The translations under genes were made by a program, and so were the position numbers. The notes below the pieces were generated by a model that was given only the letters and a program-made list of their open reading frames with translations, had not been told where the DNA came from and did no database searches. Shown piece after piece: positions 20,561-32,685 of a stretch of 64,000 bases of DNA (its first letter is position 1; each line of letters starts with the position of its first letter). Source of the DNA: Talpa occidentalis (Eukaryota; Chordata; Mammalia; Eulipotyphla; Talpidae); assembly GCF_014898055.3 (NCBI RefSeq), contig NW_023601754.1, positions 52,011,013 to 52,075,012 on the forward strand, read 5' to 3'.

Positions 20561-23532
20561 TTGAGTCCAGTGGACAATGGGGAGAATAATTAGGGCACAG
20601 ACGCCTGGAAATCATGAGCACCTCAGGGGCTGGTTCCTGCCCTGGGGGGCCTGGGCCACACCAGCTGCCCCAGGCTGGAGCCCCCTCCCGAGGCCGGCGC
20701 GGCCCTGAGGCCTCCCTCCTGGGTGCTGTTGTGCGGGGGACGCCTGGGCTCTGTTCGGGTCCAGCCTTCAGCCAGCCCCAGGGGGGCGAGGGGGAGGCCC
20801 CCCACGTGCGGGCCCAGGCCGGGAGTGAGGCCGGGAGCACCCTCCGCGGCGGTGGGCTGCGGCTGGCTCCGGCCCCGGCCCCGGCCCCCTAGGGCAGAGC
20901 AAGGCTCCTCCCGGGCCTCCGGGGCCTCCGCTTGAAGCAGCCTGCTGGGCAGAGTGGGGTGTCGTGAATCTGGGGTGTCTGACTCAAGCACCGCAGCGGG
21001 TAGAGCCTGTGTCCTCCCGCGAGCCCATGGCCGGCCTGTGCCTGCCGCGACCCAGCGCCCCCGGGGGCCGCCTCTTCCCTTGCTGGGCTCTGGGACGACC
21101 CTCTCCACGCACGGCCGCGTCCTGGCGCGGGGCTGGGGCTGGGAGACGCCCTCGCCTGCCCACCCCAACCACGGGCACGGGGACCCTGGGGCTAGGGAAG
21201 GAGCCCCTCGGCGCCCTGCAGGGCCTCACTCCCACGCACACCCTGTGCCCTGGGAGCCCGGCGGCCCCTGCCCCCGCCGGCCGGATGCGGCCTGCATGCC
21301 TTCCCACGCTGGCAGCGCACGTCACAGGCCTGCTGCTCCCTTTGGACTCATCTGGTGGGATTTATGGTATCTCGTGAGCTCTGCTCGGCGGACATGCCGT
21401 CTTTGAAGCCCCGGGCCGGGGGCCTGCGTTCCTGCACGGCCACATCTGCCGCCAGCTGCCGCGGCGCGATAAGGAGGCTGCTGGGGGCCGGCTGGTTCCG
21501 TGTTGCTTGAAGACGGAAAACCAGCTGAGCAGCGATTCCTTCAATCCCACTTTTCAGTTTATCCTTTTAATCCGCGCTCCCACGCTGACCCCCGGGCCTC
21601 AGGACGTCTGCTCGCTTTCTTCCCGCAGGACAGGGGATTTAGCTGAGTCCCCAGACGTCAGATCGCTTTGTGGACAGGACCCCGGGGTTGTGCTTGCTGA
21701 CAGCGCAGCTAGCCGTGGGGTCACCGAGGGGCCCAGTGCCCCCCGCCCAGCCCCACAACGTGAGCCCCGGCTCGGCACGAACATTCCGTCCTGGAAGCAG
21801 TAGATAGGCCGGGGCCTGCGTGGCCGCCAGCACGACTCGGGCAGCGCGAGCCCCAGGCCATGGCCCCCACCCCCAGCGCCCCGAGCCCATCTCTCCCTGG
21901 GTTTCCCGCCACCTCGCTGGCCGGCCAGGGGAGAGTCCCTTGCGGGGCCGAGGTGGGAAAGAAGCCACCACGTTTCCCAGCAGCACAGACCTCCTGTTGC
22001 CATCCCCAGCCACACGGCTGACCCTCCCCAGGCCCGTGGCCGCAGCGTCCAAGTGACCGCAGCGCCCGTGTGGCCACAGCGCCCGGTGGCCTCAGCACCC
22101 AGTGGCCGCAGCACCCGGTGGCCGGCCGCCTTGGAGGGTGTCTCGGGCACAACTGAGCTCCCTGCACTGGGCTTGGGGTAGATCCCTTCATTCTGAGGTG
22201 GAAGGCTTTCCAACAAAGTCGGGGTGTCCACCTGCTAGGGGCTGCAGCCAGCCAGACTCTGCTCCATCCTTGGGGGGGGAGGTCCTCTACAAGAGGTAAG
22301 GCCAGCAGGACCCCTCCGGGCACAGACACTTAGAGCCACTCGGCGCAGCTGACTCTCCAAGCTCCCACACTCCATCCTCCCACTCACCAGGAGTCAGGGT
22401 TGGGGGCCAGCCCCGGTGACCATGCAAGTCTCTGCAGTCAGGCCCAGGGCAGGGCCGCAGCTGGGTGTTAGCCCCGAGTGAGACTGTCCAGTCCATCCTG
22501 AGTGAGGTCTGGGGTTCTCTCCAAGGTCACCGCAGGGGCCCCTAGGCAGCCGGTGCCCCCCACATCCCCCTCCCTCCAGGCTTCCCTATCAGTCTTAGCT
22601 GAGTGTGGGGAGTCCGCCCTGCTCCCATCAGGGTGCCTGGAGCGGTCCCTCCACCGGGCTTGGGCCAGCCTCTGTGCAGGGCGTCGGGTGACCTCAAATC
22701 CAGAGGTGGGGCCGCGCAGGGGGTCTGTCTGCCAAGGGGGGACTGAGGAGGACGTGGCCAGAGTGCGGTTCTGCAGACACTGGTCTTCGGTATCCACGGC
22801 AGGGAGGCTGTGGCCCTGTCCCGGCGAGAGCCAGGCAGCCTGGCGTGGGGGCAGCCTACGTCCCTGCTGCTCTCAGTCCGAGGAGTGCTGGGAGGCGTCG
22901 GGCCTGCGGCCACTCAGGCCTGGATTTGGTGGCTCGTCTTCGAGAGTGGCTCGTCCGACCCTCTTCCTGTGCCCTCGCGCAGGCCCCCGGACACACCCAG
23001 GCTCGGGAGTAAGGTGGTATTGTCCCCCCAGGTCTGGGTGAGCCCCAAGGGCAGCCCGGCACATGTGGAAAGGGGAGTGGGTGACCGGCCACTCCAGGGC
23101 ACACGTGTGAGGGAGTCTGGGGTGCGGCAGCGGCGCCCTGCGGCAGGCCCCGGAGCCACCTGGCCCGGAGTGGGCTGCAGCGGCCATGAGCAGGTGAGGG
23201 AGTACCTGTGCACTAAGCCTGAAGCTCAGCTCTGAGGCCTGGAGTGGGCAGGCCAAGGGACAAGGCCTGGGCAAGTAGGGTACACGGTGGGCACAGCCAC
23301 CTGACCCTGCCTCAGAGGAGAGGACAGGTGACCGGAACCTGCCAACGCCACCCCGGGGGGCACTCCCCTCCCCCGCCAGCCCCCTAGCGGCCTTTGTCTT
23401 GAGCTGAGGAAGTTGCCTAAGGGGGTGTCTTGGGCCATTTCCGGGGTGACTGCATCTTCCTGGTTCTCTCACGGCCACACGGGTGACATCTTACTAAACT
23501 TCTGTTGGTTTTCCTGCTGCTGGTTAACCAAC
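20561..23532. other. Intergenic, nothing recognised
   Basis: About 3 kb of GC-rich DNA with a slightly AT-richer patch near 21,500-21,570 (CCAATCCCAC-like words, TTTATCCTTTTAATCC). No exon, RNA gene or classified repeat could be supported. A GGTTAACC palindrome lies at about 23,522. Confidence 0.4.
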
Positions 23533-24208
23533 AGGCCCAGGGCACCCACTGTTTACACGTAGGCCCCAGGTGTCCACTGCATACACTCAGGCCCAGGACG
23601 CCCACTGCATACACTCAGGCCCAGGGCGCCCACTCTATACACGCAGGCCCAGGACACCCACTGCATACACTCAGGCCCAGGACGCCCACTGCATACACTC
23701 AGGCCCAGGGCGCCCACTGCATACACTCAGGCCCAGGGCGCCCACTGCATACACTCGGCCCTAGGTGTCCACTGTATACACTCAGGCCCCAGGTGTCCAA
23801 TATATACACGCAGGCCCAGGATGCCTACTCTATACATGCAGGTCCCAGGTGTTCACTGTATACACGCAGGCCCCAGGTGTCCACTGCATACACTCAGGCC
23901 CAGGGCGCCCACTCTATACACTCAGGCCCAGCGCCCACTGTATGCACTCGGCCCCAGATGTCCACTGCATACACTCAGGCCCAGGGCGCCCACTCTATAC
24001 ACTCAGGCCCCAGGTGTCCACTGCATACACTCAGGCCCAGGGCGCCCACTCTATACACTCAGGCCCCAGGTGTCCACTGTATACACTCAGGCCCCAGGTG
24101 TCCAATATATACACGCAGGCCCAGGACGCCCACTCTATACACTCAGGCCCAGGGCGCCCACTGCATACGCGCAGGCCCCAGGTGCCCACTGTATACGCGC
24201 AGGCCTGG
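23533..24208. repeat. 28-bp minisatellite, about 24 units
   Basis: Tandem array of a 28-bp unit of the form CCCACTGCATACACTCAGG + CCCAGGGCG, alternating with a variant CCCCAGGTGTCCACTGTATA + CACTCAGG. Variant blocks recur in groups, suggesting higher-order expansion. Because 28 is one more than a multiple of 3, open frames run through it in all three plus frames with the same HTLRP/YTQAQ pattern; they are not genes. It ends about 270 bp before the MRPL23 CpG island. Confidence 0.93.
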
Positions 24209-24479
24209 GGCCCGTGAGGCACACAGAGGACGACTCCTTCCAGCTTCCTGTGCTCTGGGTGGTCCCCCCAAAGGCTGCGCAGGGCTCCCGGGAGCTGCTG
24301 CAGAGGAGGGAAGGTGGGGGGGCGCTCGAGCTGGTCCCCTCCCCCCACCTTGCCTGTCCCCATCTTCAGCCCCTTGGCCATCCCCCTCTGCCCCACCCTG
24401 CTGCCCTTCAGGGCTCCCTACCCTGGACAAAGCCCAGGTCCCCACGCTGCCTCCCGGGGCTCATGCCCCTGCACCCCGG

Positions 24480-25380
24480 CCTACCCAGGTCAGCTCCCAG
24501 TCCCGGGGCCTGGGGGGGGCGGGGTGGGGAAGGCGGGGGAGGGGGAGTCGGGGGTGGGGGGGGCTGGCCGACAACGGCCACCCAGAGAGGGGCAAAGTCC
24601 GGGGGGCCTGCCCGGCGCTGCGGGTCAGAGGCTGGGGGCGGGCGCCGGGAGGAGAGGGGCCTCCCGGCCGGGGCGGGGGCTCCCCTCCCGCCCCCCAGGG
24701 CCCAGCGCTGGGCAGCGGGACGGCCCTGGCGCCTGGGGGCGCGGGGGGGCGCGGGAGCACGGGGGGCGGGGGTCCCGGGCGGGGCGCAGGTGCGGCGCCA
24801 GGTGCGGCCAGGTGCGCGCGGCCTCCCGGAAGCGAGGGGGCGCTGTGCGGGCGCGGCGCCGGGCGCCCCTCCTTCCGCCGGGCCCGGAAGCGCGGCGATG
24901 GCGCGGAACGTGCTGTGAGCGGCGGGCCCGGCGGGGGGCCCGGGCGGGGGGGCGCGGGCGCGGGGGAGGGGCGCGGGCGCGGGGGAGGGGCGCGGGGCCG
25001 GAGCCGCGGGGGGGGGCGCGGGGACCCGGCCCCCCTCGGCCTCCGGCGCCCCCCGCGGAGTCGCGGCTCCGCCCGCGCGGGCGCTCGGGGATGGGGGGGG
25101 CCCCGGGGGCGTCCCGGGGGGCCTCGCGGGGCGCGCGGGGCCCGGGCGAGGCCTGCGGGGCCGCCGTGGCGCCCCCCCCAGCCTGGAGCCGGGCCTGGGG
25201 CGGCCGGGCCTGGGGCCCCGCGCAGCCCGAGCCCGCAGCGTCTCGCGCCGCCCTGGGCCGCCCGCGGCCACCAGGCTGGCCCGCTGCCCCGAGGCTCTGC
25301 GGTCCCCTTGTCGCCGCGCCGCCCGCGGGCCGTGGCCCTCAGCCCGCAGGCCCCTGCCGCCCGGCCGGGCCTGCTGTCTA
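24480..25380. promoter_or_regulatory. MRPL23: CpG island promoter of MRPL23
   Basis: Extremely GC- and CpG-rich sequence with G-rich runs spans the first exon. No TATA box is visible, as expected for a housekeeping nuclear gene for a mitochondrial protein. A short repeat (GCGCGGGCGCGGGGGAGGG, twice, about 24,951-24,990) lies in the first part of intron 1. Confidence 0.75.
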
Positions 25381-27747
25381 CACCCGCCTCCCAGCCCCAG
25401 CAGCCCCAGGCCGGCCACCCGAGCTGCACGCGGGTCAGCAGGCCCTGGGGTTCCGGCCGAGCCCCTGCACCCCCTCCCGAGACCTGCCCCCCCCAGTGGC
25501 ATGGGCTGGTGACTTCCGGTCAGAGCAGGTCTGAGCCCGGCCAACCCCCTGCAGCTGTCTCTGCCCACTCTGGGTGTCTGCAAGGTGGGGGGGCCAACTT
25601 GTGGGCACCCGGGAACCCCAGCTCTCCCCTGCACACCCTCTGCACTCTTCACCCCGTGCCAGGCTGGGCTCAGCCCTCCGGACCAGCCGCCCGTGTCAGG
25701 GGCTGGGGCTGGCGGGCGCAGCCAGGGGAGGGCCTGCCCGGCTGAGGCCAGCACAGGCCGCGGGCCTGGGGTCCTCCCTTGGACAGAGGCCTGTGCGGAG
25801 GGGCGGGTGGGGGTGCCCCATGCCCCCCCCCCAGACAGGCCCTCCCCGGTCGGCCGGCTGCGGAGGGGCCAGCTGTGTGACATGGATCCCCCGCAGGTAC
25901 CCCCTGTACCAGCTGGGCAACCCCCAGCTCCGTGTCTTCCGCACCAACTTCTTCGTCCGGCTGGTGCGGCCGGGCACGGCCCAGCCCGAGGACACTGTGC
26001 AGTTCCGGATCCCCATGGAGTGAGCCCCGCAGGGTCGGGGCTGGGTGCGGGGCGGGGAGCCCCAGGAGCCCGCAGAGCTGGGCCTGCCCCTCGCCAGCGC
26101 CGGGGGCTGCTCTGGGGTCCCTGGGCCGCTGCCGCTGCCCAGCCGGTCACACGAGCCTCTGCCCATGCCCCCAGGATGACCAGGGTGGACCTCAGGAACT
26201 ACCTGGAGCGCATTTACGATGTGCCTGTGGCCGCCGTGCGGACGAGGGTGCAGCACGGTGGGTGTGGGGGGCGGGCGGCCCGTGGGGTCCAGCAGGCTGT
26301 GCCCGGCCGCGCCCAGTGCTGAGGCCTTGCTCTGGCGCCCGGGGGCCCAGCTGGGTGGGGAGGAGCAGGGTGGGCCTGCGGGGCCCCCGGGCTGGCTGGC
26401 CAGGCCCTGGCCCCCCTTGATGCCTCTTTCCCGCAAGGGCCCCCCCGCCCCCGCAGGGCTGAGCTCCGGGGGCCGCTCTGCTTTCCCCGCAGGCTCCCAC
26501 AGGAAGCGCGACCACAGGAACAGCCGCGTGAAGAGGCCCGACTACAAGGTGGCCTACGTGCAGCTGGTGAGCAGGGGGGCCCCCCTCTGGCCTTGGCCCG
26601 GCTGGGGGCTCCGGAGGGGTCCGGCGCCCCCAGAGCGCTCACAGGCGGCAAGCACCCCGCCCCAGCTCTCGGGAAGGCGGTCCCGAGCCCCCTTTCTGGG
26701 CTCCTGCCGCCCCGGTGACCCCTGACACGCCCTTGCAAAGGCGCCCCGGCGCAGAGCCCCTCGCCGGCCCGGGGCCTCGCCCCTGGAACCCTCGGGAAGT
26801 CGGGGAGCCGCGCCCGGCCGCCCGCGCCGGCGGCCACTAGATGGCGGGCGCGCGCTGCGGGGCGCGGGGCCTGGCGGGCGGCCTGGCGTCCCGGGCGGCC
26901 CAGGTGGGCGCGCGGCCGTGGGCCTCATAAAGGAGCCTTGTCCTGGCCTCGCCGGGCGCCCGTCCGCGCCAGGGGCGCAGGGCCGGCCCCACACCGCGCC
27001 CGGCCGCGGCTCCGCTTACAAGGGGCTCTTGAGGCGCCCGCGCCCCCAGCCCCGGCCCCCGCGGCTGCGCTGGGCACCCCGCCTGCCCCCCGGCCGGAGC
27101 CGGCGTCCCGGGGGGCCGCTGGGGTCACCCCACCCGCCGCGGCGGGCTGCTGGGGCCCCGGGTCCCCGCGGGGCGCGGGCAGTGGAGGGGCCCGCCGGCC
27201 CCTGCCCCGGGCTTCCCTGCCTGCGGCCCTCGCCTCCACCTCGGGCGAGCCCCAGAGGCTCCCAGGGCTCCCCGGTGTCCCCCAGCTGCTGCGAAAGGCC
27301 CTCTCGTCCATGTTTGAAGCACCACTGCGTCCTCCTGGCGGGCCCGGCCGGCGGTCAGCGCGCCGCGACCCCCGGGCGGCCCGGACCCCGCTCCACGCCA
27401 GGCCGGCCTCGGTGTCCACGCGCAGCCGGCCGCGGCCCCCCAGGAGCCCCGGGCCTCGCCCCAGCCCCTCCCGCAGCCTCGCCGAGTCCAGCAAGTGGCC
27501 ACGGCAGCTCGGCCACTCGGGGCCCGGGGCGGGCGGGGGGCGCGCGGGGGGCGCGCGGGGAGTCGGGGCGCCCAGCTCGTGTCTCCCGCAGGCGCACGGC
27601 CGGACCTTCGCCTTCCCGGACCTGTTCCCCGGCCCGGCGGGCGGCGCGGAGGACGAGGCCGCGCGGGCCGGGCTGCTGGAGGAGCAGCGGCGGCGCGAGG
27701 GCCGCGACCCCCGGCGGGGCGGGGTCCCCTCCTGGTTCGGCCTGTGA
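24898..27747 (+). CDS. MRPL23: Mitochondrial ribosomal protein uL23m (multi-exon)
   Basis: This is a nuclear-encoded protein of the mitochondrial large ribosomal subunit, located near the exit tunnel. Exons: 24898-24914 (MARNV), 25897-26019, 26175-26257, 26493-26566, 27592-27747, all with GT-AG sites and compatible phases (453 nt, 150 aa plus stop; human is 153 aa). Recognisable segments are [66 protein letters not shown] and the C-terminal [13 protein letters not shown]. The start is the only ATG giving the MARNV N-terminus. The segment before the C-terminal motif ([18 protein letters not shown]) is enriched in Ala/Gly/Arg compared with human, in line with local GC drift. No break was seen. 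Confidence 0.97.
26834..26847 (+). promoter_or_regulatory. CTCF motif in MRPL23 intron 4, forward
   Basis: CCACTAGATGGCGG matches the CTCF core CCASYAGRKGGCRS at all 14 positions and continues GCGC. It lies in the long (1.0 kb) GC-rich intron 4. It is the only full forward match I found by eye in the interval up to H19. Binding is not shown. Confidence 0.65.
26890..27590. other. MRPL23: CpG-rich intron 4 of MRPL23
   Basis: Most of intron 4 is as CpG-rich as the promoter island, without exons I can support. A second, gene-body CpG island runs into exon 5 and to about 28.2 kb. Confidence 0.5.
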
Positions 27748-27756
27748 CCCGCGTCC

Positions 27757-27762
27757 AATAAA
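27757..27762 (+). terminator. MRPL23: MRPL23 poly(A) signal AATAAA
   Basis: AATAAA begins only 10 nt after the TGA stop (27745-27747), so the 3' UTR should be about 30 nt. G-rich sequence follows. Confidence 0.88.
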
Positions 27763-27789
27763 GGCCCGTGCGGACCCCGGCTCGCCCGT

Positions 27790-30700
27790 CCGTCCCTGCC
27801 GCGCCGGCCTGGGGGGGGGCGCGGGCTGGACACGCCGCGGGCTGCCCCGGGGTGGGCGGGCGCGTGGCCGCTGCGGGGCCTGGCCGTGGGTGACCGAGGG
27901 CCGTAACTTGGGGTTTCGGGCCCCCGGCCTGCACCCCCACTCCGCGCTCGGGCCTCGGGGGCACTGGGCCCGGACCCCCCCTCCCGCGCCGCCCGCAGCC
28001 TTCACGGAGGGGCCCAGCCGGCCGGCGAGGCCCCTCTCCCCCGCGGGGTCTGCAGGGGAAGCAGAAGTGGGGCGCCCCGCCCCCGCCCCGCGGCAGCCGG
28101 CGGGCCCCTCGCAGCCCCTCCCCGCGGCCGGCAGCGCCGCATGATTTAGTGGCGAGGCCGGAAGCCCGCGGAGCCGCCGTGTTTTCCTTAGAGAAATAAT
28201 TCATGGGGCCCTGCAGCCCCGGACCCCAACCCGCGGGAGGGGGTGCGCCCCGCCCCGCTGCAGCGCCGCCCGCCCCGCCAGCGGCGCCCCCAGGTGTGGC
28301 CCCAGCCTCGGGCTGCGGCGGGGGGCGGGGCGGGAGGCGCTGGGGTGGGGGCGGCGTCCGGGACCCCAGAAAGGGGCCTGCCCCCTCCCCACCCGGGGCG
28401 CCGCGCTGCGGAGAAGCTGGGGGCCCCCTCCCCACCTGGGCCGCGGGCTTGGAGCGGCCCAGGGCGCGGACGGAGCCGCCCCTTCTCCCTGGACTGGGGG
28501 GGAGCGTTGACAGGGCTCCCCTGTCCTTGGGGGTGCTGGGGGTGTCGATACCAGGCCCCCTCCCTGGCGGGGAGCTGCTCCCTGTGGGGGGAAGGGGCAG
28601 GCGCGTGGCTCCCAGCAGCCAGTGCAGGGTCCTGCTTTGGGGGCGCATGGGGAGGCGGGCGCAGGCGCCCTGCTGCCTCCTGGCCACAGCAGACTGGCAC
28701 TGGGGTTCCCTGGGACCCCGGCCCCTAGCAGCTCCCGGCACGGCCCAACCCCGGGGCTGTGGGCCGAGCAGAAACCCCAGTGACAGGCCCGGGGCCTCTC
28801 CTCCCCGCAAGGCCAGCGCTGCATGACCCCTGCCCTGGTGGCCACCCCAGCCGCCTGCCCACGTGGCGCCCCTAGCCTGCAGCGGTCACCCACCAGTCAG
28901 GCTCCACCTCCTGGACTCTGCCCCCACCGAGGACCCCCAGAGGCTGCCCAGGAACTCAGCATCCCCCGCCCCCAGGCCTTGCAACAGCACTTAGGAGACC
29001 AGCCCCCCACCCCACCCCCCAGTGACCCTGGCCAGCTGCGCTCCTGCCTCCCGACCACGTGTCTGATTCCAGGGTCTGCTGAGGAGCCAGCTAGCTGGTC
29101 ACCAGCGCCCCCGGGGTCAGGCCAAGAGGCCAAGGCTGGCCCTGGGGTGGGGCTGAGTGCGTGCCTGGATGGGGGCCCTCACAGGTGCTGTCCTTCCCAG
29201 TGGGTTCTCGGGGGTGCCACAGACCACGGAGGGAGGCCACGGCCTGGCCCCCTCCCCTCCCCCTCCACTCCCTCTCCCCACCTCCCCGGCCCCCTAGACA
29301 CAGCACCGGGAGGCTCTTTCTGTTTCTTAGCAGCTTTATTGGGGTCACATCCCCCTTTGAGTTACCCCCTGCCCTGGTGCCATGGCCTGGATGGGCCCAT
29401 CAGCCCCGGGCGGCCTGGCAGCCGGGCGTGTGGAGGCACCAGCCCCAGCCCCGCGGCCCCCTGGGGAGCCCCTGCAAGGCCAGGCGGCGGCACACTGTGC
29501 CCGGTCCCGTAGCATCCAGGGGGCCAGGGCAGGACCCCCCTCGGCCGCGAGCACCAAGGGTGCCCCTCCGTCCTGCCCCGGGACCCCAGGACGGAGGCCT
29601 CGTGGACATCCGGGAGCCTCTTGGGGGCCCCCGCCTGGCGTGGTCTGGGGGCTGCCCGCCAAGGCCTACCCCCTCAGCTGAGATCAGCCCCGGCCCCAAT
29701 CCCCCAATCGCTTCATTATTTCTGTCGGTCGGGCTTTTCCCGGTCAGAGTAACCAGCGTTTCTTGGTTGCTCCCACATCTGGCTTTGATTGGCCCCGATG
29801 CTGGAGCCTGACGTGATGGGGTGCGGGGCTCTGCCTCCCCCCACGGGCGGCTGGCTGGGGAGGGGGGCCCAGCCCTCCCCACTCATCTGCGTCCCAGCCC
29901 AGGCCTGGCCTCCGGGTGCTGCTGCCTTCCCAGAGCCGCCGGGAGGCCCCGGCTGCATTCCCCGCTGCTCCCACCCGCAAGGCCCAGAGGCCCACACGCC
30001 CCTCCCTGGGGTCCCTCTCGGGGCAGAGCGGCACCTCCTCCTCCCTCCCCCACTGCCCCGGTGGAGAGGGGGCTCCGCACACCTCGGGGCCCTCTGCCCG
30101 GTGCTCAGGGATGTCCCTCGTGCCTGGAGACTGTGTGAGGGTCCCCGCTTGAGCCCCGCTCCTTCCAGAAGCTTGGTGGAGGCTGGGCAGGCCGCTGGCC
30201 GCTGGCCCAGCTGGGCCCTCACCCTGGCTCTTGCTCCCATCGGTGCAGACGTGGGGAACCCCAGAGCCTCTGCACAGCCCTCTGGGCTCCCTGAGGCCCG
30301 GGCTCCGCAAGCAGAAGGCAACCCCATTGGTGCCTCGTCCCTTTAGCCCCACCGCTGCACCCGGGGTCCCCAGCCAGGGTTCCGGCTGGCCAGCGGGGCC
30401 GGTGCTGGTAGTGGATGTGGCACCCTGACGTCACAGGGCCCCAGTGCTCACAGTGCCCCTGAGGCTGACCAGCGAGGGCCTGTGCCTGCCCCCAGCAGCT
30501 CTCCTGGGGCGAGGGTCCAGGCCTGTCCACCCTCTCTGGTGTCCGCTTGGGTGGGGTGAGGCTGCCCAGGGATTCCCTGAGACAGTAGCCTGGCCCTGAG
30601 TGGCTGCGGGGCTGACCAGCCAGACGCTGTGTGGCCAGCTTCGTGGCGGAGGGCACGCGGGTGGGGGCCTGCACCCCTGTGCCCACAGCTCTTGGGAGGG

Positions 30701-32640
30701 GTGGCTTGAAAAGCCCCAGAGGCGGCCCAGAGGCCCCTCTCAGCCCGCCCTGCCTGCGGGGGAGGCGCTCCCAGGAGCCTCTGCGGCGGCCGGGGCAGGC
30801 AGGCGCCTTAAGCAGAACCAGGTGTGGGCCTCCCGCTCCCTGACACGGTGGTGGGGTCTTGGGGCGCACACACGGTGCCTGCGGGTTCTGTGGGGCTTCA
30901 CGCCCGGGCCCTGAACCGTCTCGTCCAAGTCCCGTCAGTCCCAAGTCTGTGCCGTCAGATCTGCAGCCCTACTAGGCCCAGGCCTGCTGCCGCGGTCTGG
31001 CCCCACGGGGCTGTGACTTGCCTGTGTGCGTGTGTGTGCGCGCGCACGGTGTGTGTGTGGTGTGCGCCTGTACGCATGTGCCGTGTGTGTGCGCATGGGT
31101 GCGTGTGCTTGTGCACGTATGTGTGTGCACGTGTGTGTGCCTGCAGCTCCGGGTGGGTAGGGTGCTGGGCTGCCCCTGACGCCCAGGGCTCTGCTGGGTC
31201 CCTGCCTGAGCCCGTCCCCCACGCGCCCAGCACTGGCGGGAGTCAAAGGCGGGGCCCATGCCAGGGGCAGGCGTGGGGCAGGGGTGGCCAGAGCACAGGG
31301 CTGCTCCACACTGAGCCCCAGCCGAGCCCCGTCTCCGCTGTGGGGCTTTCTCAGCAGGCCCAGGGAGCACAGGCGGGGCCGCCTCTCCAACCTCCAGCCC
31401 AGTGTGCCCGGTGGCCCCAGGATGGCCTGACCCCCACGTCCACCCTGAACACTGTGGAGAACGTCCTCCTGGCCCTTGGGGGTGAAAGCCTGGCCAGGGG
31501 CTGGTCGCTGGGGCCCGAGCAAGCCCACACTCACCACTGGAGGCTCAGGCCACGGGCACCGGCCAGTTGGCCTCCTGCCCAAGCCGCATCAGCTGCGCCC
31601 GCTTGTGGCTGGTCAGGGGCAGTGGCCCACGGGGCTCTGCCTTCTGGCCCCGAGGCCACTCGGGGGGTCCTGCAAGGCGGGAGGGTTTGCCACGTGGACC
31701 TCGGGCAGGGGGCCCATCGGAGGGCTCGGCGCCAGGAGGGGGCCAGGGGCACGTGTCCCCCCCTCAGCTCCTAATTGCCCTGGCAGGACCTTGGATGAGC
31801 CGTGGGAGCCCCAGAGGGCTTGCGGGGGCTTCCCCCAGCACAGGGGGCCTGGCTGAGGCCGAGGGGCAGGAGTCCTGTGTCCACCCTGCTGGGGCGCGGG
31901 GTGCTGACTGTGTTCCTGCGGCGGTGCTCTCAGTAGTTTGCGACATGGCGTGGGCACTGGCCAGGCTGTGGGCAGCACCCATGGGCCCGCAGCCCAGCCC
32001 GGGCCCCGCGCCCTCTCTCCTCCAGGGGCGTCCAGGCAGGCCAGCCTGGCCTGTCCCCGTGGCTGCCTGTGGCCCTGCCCTGCCGTGTCCCGGCCACTCC
32101 CGGTTGGGTGAGCTCCCTCCCACGGCCACGGTGGGGCAGCGTGTGGCCAGTCAGGGAATCCTGGCCACAGCCACGCGGGAGGGCCAGGGTACCCGCCGGT
32201 GTGGGCCCGCGGGGTCAGGAGGGGTGCAGGAACGATGCCCGAGCTCAGGCTGCCCACGTCCTCGGCCCACCTGCCCCATGTGTTGACCACCAGCCGGGGC
32301 ACCGGCGAGGCGGGGCTGGGAGTGTGGGCCAAGCCTGTCCCCGGGGTCCCTGGCCCTACCCACTGCCCTCCGTGGCCTTGGGGTGCGCCTGCCCGGTGTT
32401 CTCCCTGTTCAAGTGGACAACGCCTCCCATTCTTTCCTAAGCCCTGGCCCCGGCCCCCAGGAGCCCCCGCGGGGCTGGGGTGGGTTCATCACGGTCAGCT
32501 GGGGTGCCCGGGGCGCCTGGGGCTGCGGGTAGGAGGTGTGTGCGGGAAGGGGCGCGGGGCTGTGAGGTGCAGGTGCGCCCGCTCAGAACCCCAGGACCCG
32601 GGGCCGGGCCCCCTGGTCTGCCTGGGCCCAGGGTGCCGGG
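27790..32640. other. MRPL23-H19 intergenic tract, proximal part
   Basis: No protein gene is recognisable. Two less GC-rich islands stand out: about 28,140-28,205 (TTTTCCTTAGAGAAATAATT) and about 29,690-29,815 (TTCATTATTTCTGTCGG, GGCTTTGATTGGCCCC with a CCAAT box). At 29,324-29,345 TTAGCAGCTTTATTGGGG reads as a reverse AATAAA and may be an L1 scrap or the 3' end of a minus-strand transcript. Confidence 0.4.
31020..31146. repeat. (TG)n/(CG)n purine-pyrimidine alternating repeat
   Basis: About 125 bp of imperfect TG with embedded CG and CA (TGTGCGCGCGCACGGTGTGTG-like). Alternating purine-pyrimidine DNA of this kind can adopt Z-form. Confidence 0.85.
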
Positions 32641-32685
32641 TACGTGACCAGGCTGAACTTGTCTCTGTGTCCCACATTCTAGAAG

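Noticed and set aside
23533..24208. CRISPR-like array
   Set aside because: Units are contiguous with no unique spacers, and the genome is mammalian. It is a minisatellite.
23505..25745. A 746-codon plus-strand open frame and its relatives
   Set aside because: Its first third is the 28-bp minisatellite, which is open in all plus frames because 28 is not divisible by 3. The rest crosses the MRPL23 CpG island and intron 1. No domain and no splice logic.
24408..26150. A 580-codon minus-strand open frame over MRPL23
   Set aside because: Antisense shadow of a CpG island and of real MRPL23 exons on the plus strand; Pro/Ala/Gly/Arg only.
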